Positions 9,248 to 17,526 of a stretch of 64,000 bases of DNA are shown one piece after another. Both the position numbers and the translations under genes were made by a program. Under the pieces are notes generated by a model. The model had not been told where the DNA came from. It saw only the letters and a program-made list of their open reading frames with translations, and made no database searches. Each line of letters begins with the position of its first letter. Within the stretch, counting starts at the first letter, position 1. Source of the DNA: Aureimonas endophytica (GTDB taxonomy: Bacteria > Pseudomonadota > Alphaproteobacteria > Rhizobiales > Rhizobiaceae); assembly GCF_014642635.1 (NCBI RefSeq), contig NZ_BMIQ01000001.1, positions 806,001 to 870,000 on the forward strand, given 5' to 3'.

Positions 9248-10416
9248 CCCGGACCCCGACGAACCGGCTCGCCTTCGCCACCCGCACCATCCATGGCGGC
9301 CAGTCGCTCGATCCGACGACGGGCGCCGTCATGGTGCCGATCTACGCCACCTCGACCTATGGCCAGGAGAGCCCCGGCGTCCACAAGGGCTTCGAATATG
9401 CCCGGAGCCAGAATCCGACGCGCTTCGCCTTCGAGCGCGCCGTCGCCGATCTCGAAAGCGGCACGGCGGCCTTCGCCTTCGCCTCCGGCCTCGCCGCCAT
9501 CTCCACCGTGCTCGAACTCCTCGATGCCGGCTCGCACATCGTCGCGACGGACGACATCTATGGCGGCAGCTTCCGCCTGATGGAGAGGGTGCGCAAGCGC
9601 TCGGCCGGGCTGGCGATCAGCTTCGCCGACTTCACCGATCCCGCCGCCGTGGAGGCGGCGATCCGGCCGGAGACGCGGCTGCTCTGGATCGAGACGCCGA
9701 CCAATCCGCTTCTGCGCATCGTCGATCTCGAGGCCGTGGCCGCGCTCGCCAGGCGTCGCGGCATTCTCACCGTCGCCGACAACACCTTCTGCAGCCCGGC
9801 GCTCCAGCGCCCGCTCGAAAAGGGCATCGACATCGTCGTCCATTCCACGACGAAATATCTCAACGGCCATTCGGACATGGTCGGCGGCTGCGCCGTCGTC
9901 GGCGAGGATCGCGATCTCGCCGACCGGTTGAAATTCGTCCAGAACGCGGTCGGCGCGATCTCCGGTCCGTTCGACAGCTTCCTGGCGCTGCGCGGCCTGA
10001 AGACCCTCGCCCTCAGGATGGAGCGTCATTCGGCGAACGGCCTCGCCATCGCCCGCTGGCTGGAGACGAGGCCGGAGGTGCGCCGCGTCGTCTATCCCGG
10101 CCTCGAAAGCCATCCGCAGCACGCGACCGCCCGGCGGCAGATGGCGGGCTTCGGCGGCATGATCACGGTCGAGCTCGACCGCGACCTCGCCGGCACGAAG
10201 CGCTTCCTGGAGCGGACGGAGCTCTTCACGCTCGCCGAAAGTCTCGGCGGCGTCGAGAGCCTGATCGAGCATCCGGCTCTGATGACGCACGGCTCGATCC
10301 CGGCGGAAAAGCGCGCCGCGATCGGCATCTCCGATTCGCTCGTCCGCCTGTCGGTCGGCATCGAGGATGCGGATGATCTGATCGCCGATCTGGAAACGGC
10401 GCTCGGCCAGTCCTGA
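9244..10416 (+). CDS. Cystathionine gamma-lyase / gamma-synthase family enzyme
   Basis: Cys/Met-metabolism PLP enzyme, 390 residues. The PLP lysine is K204 in HSTTKYLNGHSD; the substrate region EYARSQNPTR and VADNTF are also present. The open frame extends far upstream inside the previous gene, but the ATG at 9244, overlapping the stop of the beta-synthase as ATGA, gives the family's normal N terminus. Gamma-lyase and gamma-synthase cannot be separated by sequence reading alone; pairing with a cystathionine beta-synthase favours the lyase, giving cysteine from cystathionine. It ends 9 bases before the convergent iron transporter ATPase. Confidence 0.88.
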   Translation: MTRTPTNRLAFATRTIHGGQSLDPTTGAVMVPIYATSTYGQESPGVHKGFEYARSQNPTRFAFERAVADLESGTAAFAFASGLAAISTVLELLDAGSHIVATDDIYGGSFRLMERVRKRSAGLAISFADFTDPAAVEAAIRPETRLLWIETPTNPLLRIVDLEAVAALARRRGILTVADNTFCSPALQRPLEKGIDIVVHSTTKYLNGHSDMVGGCAVVGEDRDLADRLKFVQNAVGAISGPFDSFLALRGLKTLALRMERHSANGLAIARWLETRPEVRRVVYPGLESHPQHATARRQMAGFGGMITVELDRDLAGTKRFLERTELFTLAESLGGVESLIEHPALMTHGSIPAEKRAAIGISDSLVRLSVGIEDADDLIADLETALGQS

Positions 10417-10425
10417 CCGGGCCGG

Positions 10426-11181
10426 CTAGGCGGCCGTGCCGTCGACGATGAGAACCGGGCGGCCCCGCGAGCAGGGTTCGACCCGGGCGTCGACGCGATA
10501 GACCGTGCGCAGCATCGCCGGCGTGATCACCTCGGCCGTCGGGCCGCCCGCCACCATCCGGCCCTCGGCGATGACGATCGTCTGGTCGCAATAGCGCAGC
10601 GCGTGATTGAGGTCGTGGAGCGCGATCAGGACCGCCATGCCGGTGTCGCGCGCGCGGCGCCGCATGAAGTCCAGGACCTCGATCTGGCGATAAAGGTCGA
10701 GAGCCGAGGTCGGCTCGTCCATCAGGAGCACTCGGGGCCTGCGGATCAGCGCCTGCGCGATCGAGACGAGCTGGCGCTGGCCGCCCGACAGCTCGCCGAG
10801 CCCCCGAAAGGCCAGGGCGTCGATCTGCAGCGCGGCGAGGACCGCGTCGATCTCGGCGAGTTCGGCATCCGCGACGCTCCAGCCGGAGCCCTGCTTGGCG
10901 GCGAGCAGCACCGATTCGTAGACGCTGAGGACGGCGTTGCCGCCGGTGTCCTGCGGCATGTAGCGGATGGCGTCGGCGATGCTCGCCCCGTCCGCCAGCT
11001 CGACGGTGCCGGGTCCGGCGAGGAGGCCGGCGATCCGCTTGAAGAGCGTCGACTTGCCGGCGGCGTTCGGGCCGATCACCGCCGTCAGCGAGCCGGCCGG
11101 CAGGTGGCCGGTCTCGATATCCGACAGGATCGTGCGCCGGCCGTAGCGCGCGCCGATGCCCTTGAGCGCGAGCGCTACCAT
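10426..11181 (-). CDS. Iron-siderophore ABC transporter ATP-binding protein
   Basis: FecE/FhuC-type ATPase, 251 residues. Walker A GPNAAGKST lies at 37-45, LSGGQ at 131-135 and Walker B VLLMDE at 151-156, followed by the family-typical histidine switch in IALHDLNHAL. It powers the permease whose gene precedes it and overlaps it by 7 bases. It is the last gene of the three-gene importer operon, which reads leftward from about 13377. The substrate is inferred from the FecCD-type permease and the iron boxes upstream of the operon. Confidence 0.9.
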   Translation of the reverse strand: MVALALKGIGARYGRRTILSDIETGHLPAGSLTAVIGPNAAGKSTLFKRIAGLLAGPGTVELADGASIADAIRYMPQDTGGNAVLSVYESVLLAAKQGSGWSVADAELAEIDAVLAALQIDALAFRGLGELSGGQRQLVSIAQALIRRPRVLLMDEPTSALDLYRQIEVLDFMRRRARDTGMAVLIALHDLNHALRYCDQTIVIAEGRMVAGGPTAEVITPAMLRTVYRVDARVEPCSRGRPVLIVDGTAA

Positions 11182-12242
11182 GCGCGCCTCCGATTGGTGA
11201 AGATCAGCACGAAGAAGAAGGGCACGCCGACCAGCGCCGTGATCACGCCGATCGGCAGGATCGCGCCCGGCAGGATCGTCTTCGAGACGACGGAGGTGAC
11301 CGACAGGAGCAGCGCGCCGCAGAGAACCGAGGCCGGCAGGAAGAAGCGCTGGTCCTCGCCGACGAGCATCCGGGCCATATGCGGCCCGACGAGCCCGACG
11401 AAGCCGATCGTGCCGACGAAGGAGACGGGGATCGCGGCGAGAAGGCTCACCATCAGCATGGTGTTGAGGCGCAGGCGACGGACATCGACGCCGAAGCTCG
11501 CCGCCTTCTCCTCGCCGAGGCGCAGCGCGGTGAGCGCCCAGGCCTGGCGGGCGAAGACGGGCAGCGCCACGACGAGCACGGCGAGCGTGATCCAGAGCTT
11601 CGGCCAGTTTGCCTTGGTGAGGCTGCCCATCGTCCAGAACACCACCGCCGCCAGCGCCTGTTCCGAGGCGAGATATTCGAGCAGCGACAGGAAGGCGTTG
11701 AAGGTGAAGACGAGCGCGATGCCGAGGAGGACGATCGTCTCCACCGTGACCCCGCGCATGGTGGAGGCGAAATGGATGAAGAGCGCCGCGACCATCGCCA
11801 TCAGGAAGGCGTTGAGCGGCACCATGTAGGTGACCGCGAAGGGCAGGATCGCCGTGCCGGCGACGAGAGCGAGCGCCGCGCCGAAGGAGGCGGCGGCCGA
11901 AATGCCGAGCGTGAACGGGCTCGCCAGCGGATTGGCGAGGATCGTCTGCATCTGGGCGCCGGCCACCGAGAGCGAGGCGCCGACCGTCACCGCCATCAGG
12001 GCGATCGGCATGCGGATATCCCAGACGACGACGCGAAGCTGGTCGCCCACCATGGCCGGCCGGAAGATCGAATCGAGGATCTGGCCGATCGTGTAGTTCG
12101 CCGGGCCGAGCGCCATATCGACGCAGACGCTGACGACCAGCGCGGCGAGAAGCGCGAGGATCAGCCCGACACGCCGCAGGGCGAGGGTGCGATAGCGCCC
12201 CCGCCCCTCGGCCCGGGCCCCGCTTGCGGCGAGGACGGCCAT
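11175..12242 (-). CDS. FecCD-family iron ABC transporter permease
   Basis: Inner-membrane permease of the FecCD/BtuC family, 355 residues with about nine to ten hydrophobic segments. Family landmarks include ILANPLASPFTLGISAAA in the middle and FVGLVGPHMARMLVG near the C terminus. Only one permease gene is present, so it should act as a homodimer. It starts 4 bases after the binding-protein gene and its stop overlaps the ATPase start. Cobalamin permeases share this family, but no cobalamin riboswitch was recognised upstream. Confidence 0.9.
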   Translation of the reverse strand: MAVLAASGARAEGRGRYRTLALRRVGLILALLAALVVSVCVDMALGPANYTIGQILDSIFRPAMVGDQLRVVVWDIRMPIALMAVTVGASLSVAGAQMQTILANPLASPFTLGISAAASFGAALALVAGTAILPFAVTYMVPLNAFLMAMVAALFIHFASTMRGVTVETIVLLGIALVFTFNAFLSLLEYLASEQALAAVVFWTMGSLTKANWPKLWITLAVLVVALPVFARQAWALTALRLGEEKAASFGVDVRRLRLNTMLMVSLLAAIPVSFVGTIGFVGLVGPHMARMLVGEDQRFFLPASVLCGALLLSVTSVVSKTILPGAILPIGVITALVGVPFFFVLIFTNRRRAW

Positions 12243-12246
12243 CCGC

Positions 12247-13377
12247 TCAGCGATCCGTCAGCGAGACGAAATAGCCCGGCTTGTAATCCAGCGGCAGGAA
12301 GCGGGCATGAAGCTCCTTGAAGGTCGCGTCCGGGTCGAGATCCTTGAAGAGATTGGGATGCAGCCACTTCGCCATCTCCTGGATCGCGACGAACTGGTAG
12401 GGATTGTTGTAGAACTGGTGCCAGATCGCGTGGACCTGGCCCGTCTTCACCGCCTTGATGCCGGTGAAGGCCGGACGCTTCGTCAAAGCCTCCAGCTTGA
12501 CGCGCGCCTTCGCGTCGTCCGCGCCGTAGCCGACGCCGACCCAGGCGCCGCCCGGCACGTAGCCTTCCCAATTGCCGCCGGTGACGATGACCTGATCCGG
12601 GTTCGAGGCGATGATCTGCTCGGGGTTCACCGTGCCGAATGTCCCGGGAATCATGGTCTTCGCCATGTTCGTGCCGCCGGCGAGCTCGACCATGCGGCCG
12701 AAATTCTCATCGCCGAAGGACATGCAGCAATCGTCCGAATAGCCGCCGGCGCGCTCCATGAAGACCAGCGGCCGGGCGGGCTTCTCCTTGTCGAGCACGT
12801 CCGTCACCGCCGCGATGCTCTTCGCGCGGAAGGCGATGAAATCCTCGGCCACCTGCTCCTTGCCGAGAAGCTGGCCGATGAGGCGCATCGAGGGCTCGGT
12901 ATGGATCATCGGCTTCTCGCGGAAGTCGACATAGACGAGCGGGATGCCGACCTTCTTCAGCGTCTCGATATAGCCGGCCTCCTCGGTGGCGGCCTTGGCA
13001 TCGACATTCATGATGATGACGTCCGGCTTCAGCGCGATCGCCTGCTCGACGTCGAAGGAGCCGTCCTTCATGCCGCCGAAGGTCGGCAGCTTGGCGATCT
13101 CGGGATATTTCGCAAGATAGGCGGCATAGGTCTCGGGATCGGCCTTGGAGAGATCGTCGCGCCAGCCGACGACATGGCTGAAGGGCGCGTCGCGATCGAG
13201 CGCCGCGACGAAATAGATCTGCCGCCCCTCGCCGAGGATGACGCGCCGCACGGGCGTCTCGACCTCGACCTCGCGCCCCGTGACGTCGGTGATCTTCGTC
13301 ATGCCGGCGAAGGCCGGACCCGTCAGGACGGCGACAAGAGCGAAGGCGGCGGCGGCCAGCCGGCGAACGACCCGCAT
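12247..13377 (-). CDS. Iron-siderophore ABC transporter substrate-binding protein
   Basis: Periplasmic binding protein of the FhuD/BtuF-like class, 376 residues. A signal peptide covers about residues 1-24 (RR, hydrophobic core, GPAFA cleavage). The mature protein opens with ITDVTGREVEVETPVRRV, typical of iron-complex binding proteins, and contains GGTNMA and the C-terminal segment HAIWHQFYNNPYQFVAIQ. It is longer than the usual 300-330 residues. It is the first gene of the importer operon, and two candidate iron-response sites lie 40-85 bases upstream. Confidence 0.88.
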   Translation of the reverse strand: MRVVRRLAAAAFALVAVLTGPAFAGMTKITDVTGREVEVETPVRRVILGEGRQIYFVAALDRDAPFSHVVGWRDDLSKADPETYAAYLAKYPEIAKLPTFGGMKDGSFDVEQAIALKPDVIIMNVDAKAATEEAGYIETLKKVGIPLVYVDFREKPMIHTEPSMRLIGQLLGKEQVAEDFIAFRAKSIAAVTDVLDKEKPARPLVFMERAGGYSDDCCMSFGDENFGRMVELAGGTNMAKTMIPGTFGTVNPEQIIASNPDQVIVTGGNWEGYVPGGAWVGVGYGADDAKARVKLEALTKRPAFTGIKAVKTGQVHAIWHQFYNNPYQFVAIQEMAKWLHPNLFKDLDPDATFKELHARFLPLDYKPGYFVSLTDR

Positions 13378-13419
13378 GATCTGATCTCTCCTTGGAAGAT
13401 GACGCGTTCTATGAATTGC

Positions 13420-13434
13420 TGAGATTGACAGTCA
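13420..13434. promoter_or_regulatory. Candidate RirA iron-responsive (IRO) box
   Basis: The sequence reads TGA, nine bases, TCA, which matches the TGA-N9-TCA core of the IRO box bound by RirA in Rhizobiales. It contains the perfect palindrome TTGACAGTCAA (13425-13435). It lies 43 bases before the siderophore-binding protein gene and 44 bases before the divergent methyltransferase gene, where a repressor could control both promoters. The core is short, so chance occurrence is possible; the position next to an iron importer is what makes it convincing. Confidence 0.55.
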
Positions 13435-13435
13435 A

Positions 13436-13461
13436 CTTCTATCTTTTAGAAGCATTCGAAG
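13436..13461. promoter_or_regulatory. Candidate Irr-type iron control element
   Basis: TTTAGAA (13445-13451), three bases, then TTCGAAG (13455-13461) resembles the Irr iron control element as I recall it (TTTAGAA-N3-TTCTAAA), with two mismatches in the second half. The same stretch holds a perfect inverted repeat CTTCTA (13436-13441) / TAGAAG (13447-13452). It sits beside the IRO-like box between the divergent iron importer and methyltransferase genes. Confidence 0.4.
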
Positions 13462-13477
13462 CTGGACGGAGGCCGCG

Positions 13478-14278
13478 ATGACAGTTCGGGGGAATTTCGA
13501 CCTGCGGGACGAGATCCAGGCCTTCTGGTCGGACCGGGCCGCGAGCTTCGATGACTTCCCCGGGCACGAGATCTTCTCCGAGCGCGAGCGCCGGGCCTGG
13601 CACGATCTGCTGTCGCGCCATCTCGGACCGGCGGCGGGGCGCGGCGTGCTCGATCTCGCCAGCGGCACCGGCGTCGTCTCGCATCTCCTCGACGATCTCG
13701 GCTTTCGCGTCACCGGGCTCGACTGGTCGGAGCCCATGCTGGAGCGGGCGCGGCGGAAGGCGGCGGATCGCGGACGCGCCATCGCCTTCCGGCTCGGCGA
13801 TGCCGAGCGCATCCTGGAGGCGGACGAGAGTTTCGACGCGATCGTCACGCGCCATCTCGTCTGGACCCTGGTCGATCCCGCCGCCTGCTTCGCGGAATGG
13901 CTGCGCGTCCTGAAGCCCGGCGGCATGCTGCTGATCGTCGATGGCGACTTCGTCGGCCAGGGCGCGGGCGAGCGGCTCCTGATGCGGATCGAGGCCTTCG
14001 CCCGCCGGCACGGACTGGCGCGGGACCGGGGACCGGCATTGTCGGCCGAGCTCGCCGGGCGGCACCGCAGCATCCTGTCGCGCGTCCATTTCTCCGGCGG
14101 GGCGCGGGCCGAGGATGTCGCGGCGCTTCTCGCCGAAGCCAGCTTCGCCGGGATCACGGTCGATCGCCGGCTCGGCGCGATCCACCGGGCGCAGGGGCGC
14201 CACATGCCCTTGCTGAAGGGTCTCGCCCGGCAGGTGCAGCACCGCTACGCGATCCGGGCGACGAAGCCGCCGATCTGA
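13478..14278 (+). CDS. Class I SAM-dependent methyltransferase
   Basis: Methyltransferase of 266 residues. Motif I VLDLASGTGVVSHLL is at 57-71, the acidic ribose-binding residue follows in VTGLDWSEPML, and motif post-III appears as LKPGGMLLIVDGDF. The methyl acceptor is unknown. It is divergent from the iron importer operon and shares its 100-base promoter region, so the two units may be co-regulated by iron. A role in siderophore modification or release is possible but is only inference from position. The start has GGAGG (13469-13473) five bases upstream. Confidence 0.82.
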   Translation: MTVRGNFDLRDEIQAFWSDRAASFDDFPGHEIFSERERRAWHDLLSRHLGPAAGRGVLDLASGTGVVSHLLDDLGFRVTGLDWSEPMLERARRKAADRGRAIAFRLGDAERILEADESFDAIVTRHLVWTLVDPAACFAEWLRVLKPGGMLLIVDGDFVGQGAGERLLMRIEAFARRHGLARDRGPALSAELAGRHRSILSRVHFSGGARAEDVAALLAEASFAGITVDRRLGAIHRAQGRHMPLLKGLARQVQHRYAIRATKPPI

Positions 14279-14354
14279 CGCGCCCGCCTCGCGCAAGTCG
14301 CGCCGGGATGGCATGGTCCGCCGGATCTGAGTCGCTGGCGGACAGGGAGCGTCC

Positions 14355-15791
14355 ATGATGAGCAATGCGCTGAAGTTCTATATCGACGGCGCCTGGGTCG
14401 AGCCCGCGCCCGGCGCGACGCGCCTGCCAGTGATCGACCCTTCGACCGAGGAGGCCTATGCCGAGATCGCGATCGGCACCGGCGCCGATGTCGACCGGGC
14501 GGTGGCGGCCGCGCGGCGCGCCTTCGAGACCTATTCGCAGACGAGCCGCGAGGAGCGTCTCGCGATCCTGCGGCGCGTTCTCGCCGTCTACGACCGGCGC
14601 GCCCGGGAGATGGGCGCGGCGATCAGCCGGGAAATGGGCGCGCCCCTGCCCTTCGCCATCTCCAACCAGGCCGGCAGCGGCCGGGCGCATCTCGCCAAGA
14701 TGATCGAGACGCTGGAGAATTTCCGGTTCGAGGAACTGCGCGGCACGACGCTGATCGCGCGCGAGCCGATCGGCGTCGTCGGCATGATCACGCCCTGGAA
14801 CTGGCCCATGAACCAGATCGCCTGCAAGGTCGGCCCGGCGCTCGCGGCCGGCTGCACGATGGTGCTGAAGCCGTCCGAGATCGCGCCGATGAGCGGCCTG
14901 CTCTTCGCCGAGATCATGGACGAGGCGGGCGTGCCGAAGGGCGTCTTCAACCTCGTGAACGGCGACGGACCAAATGTCGGCGAGGCGATGTCCGCCCATC
15001 CCGGCATCGACATGATGTCCTTCACCGGCTCCACCCGCGCCGGCATCCTCATCGCCAAGGCGGCTGCCGACACGATCAAGCGCGTCCATCAGGAGCTCGG
15101 CGGCAAGTCGGCCAACATCCTCCTGCCGGATGTCGATCTGGAGAAGGCGGTGAGCGAGGGCGTCGCGGAATGTTTCGGCAATTCCGGCCAGAGCTGCAAC
15201 GCGCCGACGCGCATGTTCGTGCCGATCGACCGGCACGAGGAGGCGGCGGCGATCGCGGCGCGGGCGGCCGCCACCTTCAAGGTCGGCCCGGCCGATGCCG
15301 AGGGCACGAAGCTCGGCCCGGTGGTCAGCCAGATCCAGTACGACAAGATCCAGCGCCTGATCGAGACGGGCATCGAGGAAGGGGCGCGGCTCGCCGCCGG
15401 CGGGCTCGGCCGGCCGGACGGCATGAACCGGGGCTATTTCGTCAAGCCCACCGTCTTCGCCGACGTCACGCCCGAGATGACCATCGCCCGCGAGGAGATC
15501 TTCGGCCCGGTCCTCTCCATCCTCTCCTATCGCGACGAGGACGAGGCGGTGGCGCTCGCCAACGACACGGTCTACGGCCTCGCCTCCTATATCCAGTCGG
15601 CAGACCTTCGGCATGCGCGCCGGCTCGCCGCCCGCATGCGCTCGGGCAATGTCTATATCAACAACCCCGCCTGGGACACCGGGGCGCCCTTCGGCGGCTA
15701 CAAGCAGTCCGGCAACGGGCGCGAATATGCCGATTTCGGCCTTCACGAGTTCCTCGAGATCAAGGGCATCGTCGGCTACGGCGCGGCCTGA
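14355..15791 (+). CDS. Aldehyde dehydrogenase family protein
   Basis: NAD(P)-dependent aldehyde dehydrogenase, 478 residues, cytoplasmic. The active-site asparagine is N149 in PWNW, the general base is E247 in ELGGKS and the nucleophile is C281 in NSGQSCNAP. The Rossmann glycine motif appears as FTGSTRAG at 223-230. The start ATG at 14355 (or the next codon, 14358) follows GGGAG. The substrate is not evident. The ribokinase gene begins 7 bases downstream, which suggests co-transcription in a sugar or polyol route. Confidence 0.9.
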   Translation: MMSNALKFYIDGAWVEPAPGATRLPVIDPSTEEAYAEIAIGTGADVDRAVAAARRAFETYSQTSREERLAILRRVLAVYDRRAREMGAAISREMGAPLPFAISNQAGSGRAHLAKMIETLENFRFEELRGTTLIAREPIGVVGMITPWNWPMNQIACKVGPALAAGCTMVLKPSEIAPMSGLLFAEIMDEAGVPKGVFNLVNGDGPNVGEAMSAHPGIDMMSFTGSTRAGILIAKAAADTIKRVHQELGGKSANILLPDVDLEKAVSEGVAECFGNSGQSCNAPTRMFVPIDRHEEAAAIAARAAATFKVGPADAEGTKLGPVVSQIQYDKIQRLIETGIEEGARLAAGGLGRPDGMNRGYFVKPTVFADVTPEMTIAREEIFGPVLSILSYRDEDEAVALANDTVYGLASYIQSADLRHARRLAARMRSGNVYINNPAWDTGAPFGGYKQSGNGREYADFGLHEFLEIKGIVGYGAA

Positions 15792-15798
15792 GGCGGCC

Positions 15799-16707
15799 AT
15801 GCTGCTGGTTCTCGGCAACGCGACCATCGACGAGGCGATGGCGGTCGACGGCTGGCCGGCGCCCGGCGAGACCGTGATCGTCGGCGCGCCGCGCCACGAT
15901 CTCGGCGGCAAGGGCGCCAACCAGGCACTGGTCGCCCATCGGGCCGGCGCCCGCCTGCGCTTCGTCGCGCCGGTCGGGCGCGATGCGCCGGGCGCGACCA
16001 TCGCCGCCGCCCTCGCCGAGGAAGGGCTCGATCCGGCGGATCTGATCGAGGTCGCGGCGCCGACCGACCGGTCGCTGATCTTCGTCGGCCGGGATGGCGA
16101 GAATGCCATCGCCAGCATCACCGGCGCCGCCGCCAGCCTCGACGCCGGAATGGCGGAGCAACTGGCCGGCGCGCTCGGACCCGCCGACCAGCTTCTCCTG
16201 CAAGGCAATCTCTCGGCGCGGGCGACGGCGGCGGCGCTCCTTGTGGCGCGGCGGCGCGGCGCTGCGACGCTGTTCAACCCTTCGCCGCTGCTGCCCGAAT
16301 TCCGCGACCTGCTGCCGCTCGTCGATCTCGTCGTCGTGAACGCAAGCGAAGGCGCGGCGCTCGTCGGACCGATGGAGCCCGCCGCCATCGTCCTGGCGCT
16401 GCGCGAAGCGGGCGCGGCGGGCGCCGTCCTGACGCTCGGCGGTCACGGCGTCCATTTCGCGGGGCGCGCGGCACAGGGTCATGTGCCGGCCCGCGCCGTC
16501 CCGGTGGTGGATACGACCGGCGCCGGCGACACGTTCATGGGCGTCCTCGCGGCCGCCCTTCATTATCATGGCTTCGACCTTGCCGGCGCGGTCGCGGCCG
16601 CCAACGACGCCGCCGCCGTCACCGTCGGCCGCCATGGCACGCTCGCCGCCTTTCCGAGCCGCGCCGAGATCGCGGCGATCCTCGATCGCCATCGCGCGAC
16701 GGGCTGA
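15799..16707 (+). CDS. Ribokinase / PfkB-family carbohydrate kinase
   Basis: PfkB-family kinase of 302 residues. The N-terminal signature GGKGANQA is at 36-43, and the C-terminal ATP/anion-hole motif DTTGAGDTF at 238-246 holds the catalytic base D244. Overall similarity looks closest to ribokinase. The frame is open further upstream inside the dehydrogenase gene, but the ATG at 15799 gives the normal start MLLVLGNATIDE. It lies 7 bases after the aldehyde dehydrogenase and 67 bases before the HAD phosphatase, so the three may form one transcript. Confidence 0.87.
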   Translation: MLLVLGNATIDEAMAVDGWPAPGETVIVGAPRHDLGGKGANQALVAHRAGARLRFVAPVGRDAPGATIAAALAEEGLDPADLIEVAAPTDRSLIFVGRDGENAIASITGAAASLDAGMAEQLAGALGPADQLLLQGNLSARATAAALLVARRRGAATLFNPSPLLPEFRDLLPLVDLVVVNASEGAALVGPMEPAAIVLALREAGAAGAVLTLGGHGVHFAGRAAQGHVPARAVPVVDTTGAGDTFMGVLAAALHYHGFDLAGAVAAANDAAAVTVGRHGTLAAFPSRAEIAAILDRHRATG

Positions 16708-16774
16708 TTCCCTTCCTCCCAGCCCAGGCCGGCGCCAAGCCCGAGCGCCGCGCCGCTTCGAAAGATCCGCTCCG

Positions 16775-17461
16775 ATGCCTTCTCTTCCGCCGACCGTTCT
16801 CCTCGATCTCGACGGCACGATCATCGATTCCGAACCCGGCATCGTGGCGAGCTGCCGCGCCGCGCTTCTGAGCCTCGGTCTCGCCATGCCGCCGCAGCCG
16901 GATATCGCCCGGCTGATCGGCCCGCCGATCGCCGACGTGATGGCCTATCTCCTCGGCGCGCAGGGAGACGATCGCGTCGCGGAAGCCGTCGCCGCCTATC
17001 GCGCCGACTACGGCGCGCGCGGCCTCTTCGACTGCCGGCTTTATGCCGGCATCGAGACGGCGCTGCGCGACCTTCACGCCGCCGGCATGCCGCTGGTGCT
17101 CGCCACGTCGAAGCGACGCGACTTCGCCGAGCGTATCCTGGAGAATCTCGGCCTTCTCCCCCTCTTCGCCGCCGTCTACGGCTCCGGTCCCGCGACCACC
17201 TCGCCGCACAAGGACGAGATGATCGCCGGCATTCTCGCCGAGCGCGGCCTCGACCCGCGCGCTGCGGTGATGGTCGGCGATCGTCGCTTCGACATCGCCG
17301 GCGCCCATGCCAACCGCCTGCGTGCCATCGGCGTGCTTTGGGGCTATGGTGCAAGGAACGAGCTGGAGGAATGCGGCGCCGATCTTCTGCTGCATGATCC
17401 CGCCGATCTGACGCCGGAGGCCGTGCGGCATGCGCTCGGCAGCGCTCCTCGCGCCGATTGA
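16775..17461 (+). CDS. HAD-superfamily hydrolase (phosphoglycolate phosphatase-like)
   Basis: Haloacid dehalogenase-type phosphatase, 228 residues. Motif I DLDGT at 11-15 contains the nucleophile D11, motif II is the threonine/serine in VLATSK, and motif IV is GDRRFD. The overall shape fits Gph-like phosphatases, with a helical cap after DSEPGIVASCRAAL. Phosphoglycolate and nucleotide phosphatases cannot be distinguished here. It follows the ribokinase on the same strand. The reading frame begins upstream inside the kinase, but the ATG at 16775 fits the family start. Confidence 0.82.
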   Translation: MPSLPPTVLLDLDGTIIDSEPGIVASCRAALLSLGLAMPPQPDIARLIGPPIADVMAYLLGAQGDDRVAEAVAAYRADYGARGLFDCRLYAGIETALRDLHAAGMPLVLATSKRRDFAERILENLGLLPLFAAVYGSGPATTSPHKDEMIAGILAERGLDPRAAVMVGDRRFDIAGAHANRLRAIGVLWGYGARNELEECGADLLLHDPADLTPEAVRHALGSAPRAD

Positions 17462-17526
17462 CCGGGATCAAGGCGCGCCCGCCGGCGAAGGCTTAGACCG
17501 TATTCGTCCCGGACGGAGATGGATCG

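Noticed and set aside
14154-16388. A 744-residue minus-strand frame opposite the methyltransferase, aldehyde dehydrogenase and kinase
   Set aside because: It spans three genes with clear catalytic motifs on the other strand and itself shows only shadow composition.
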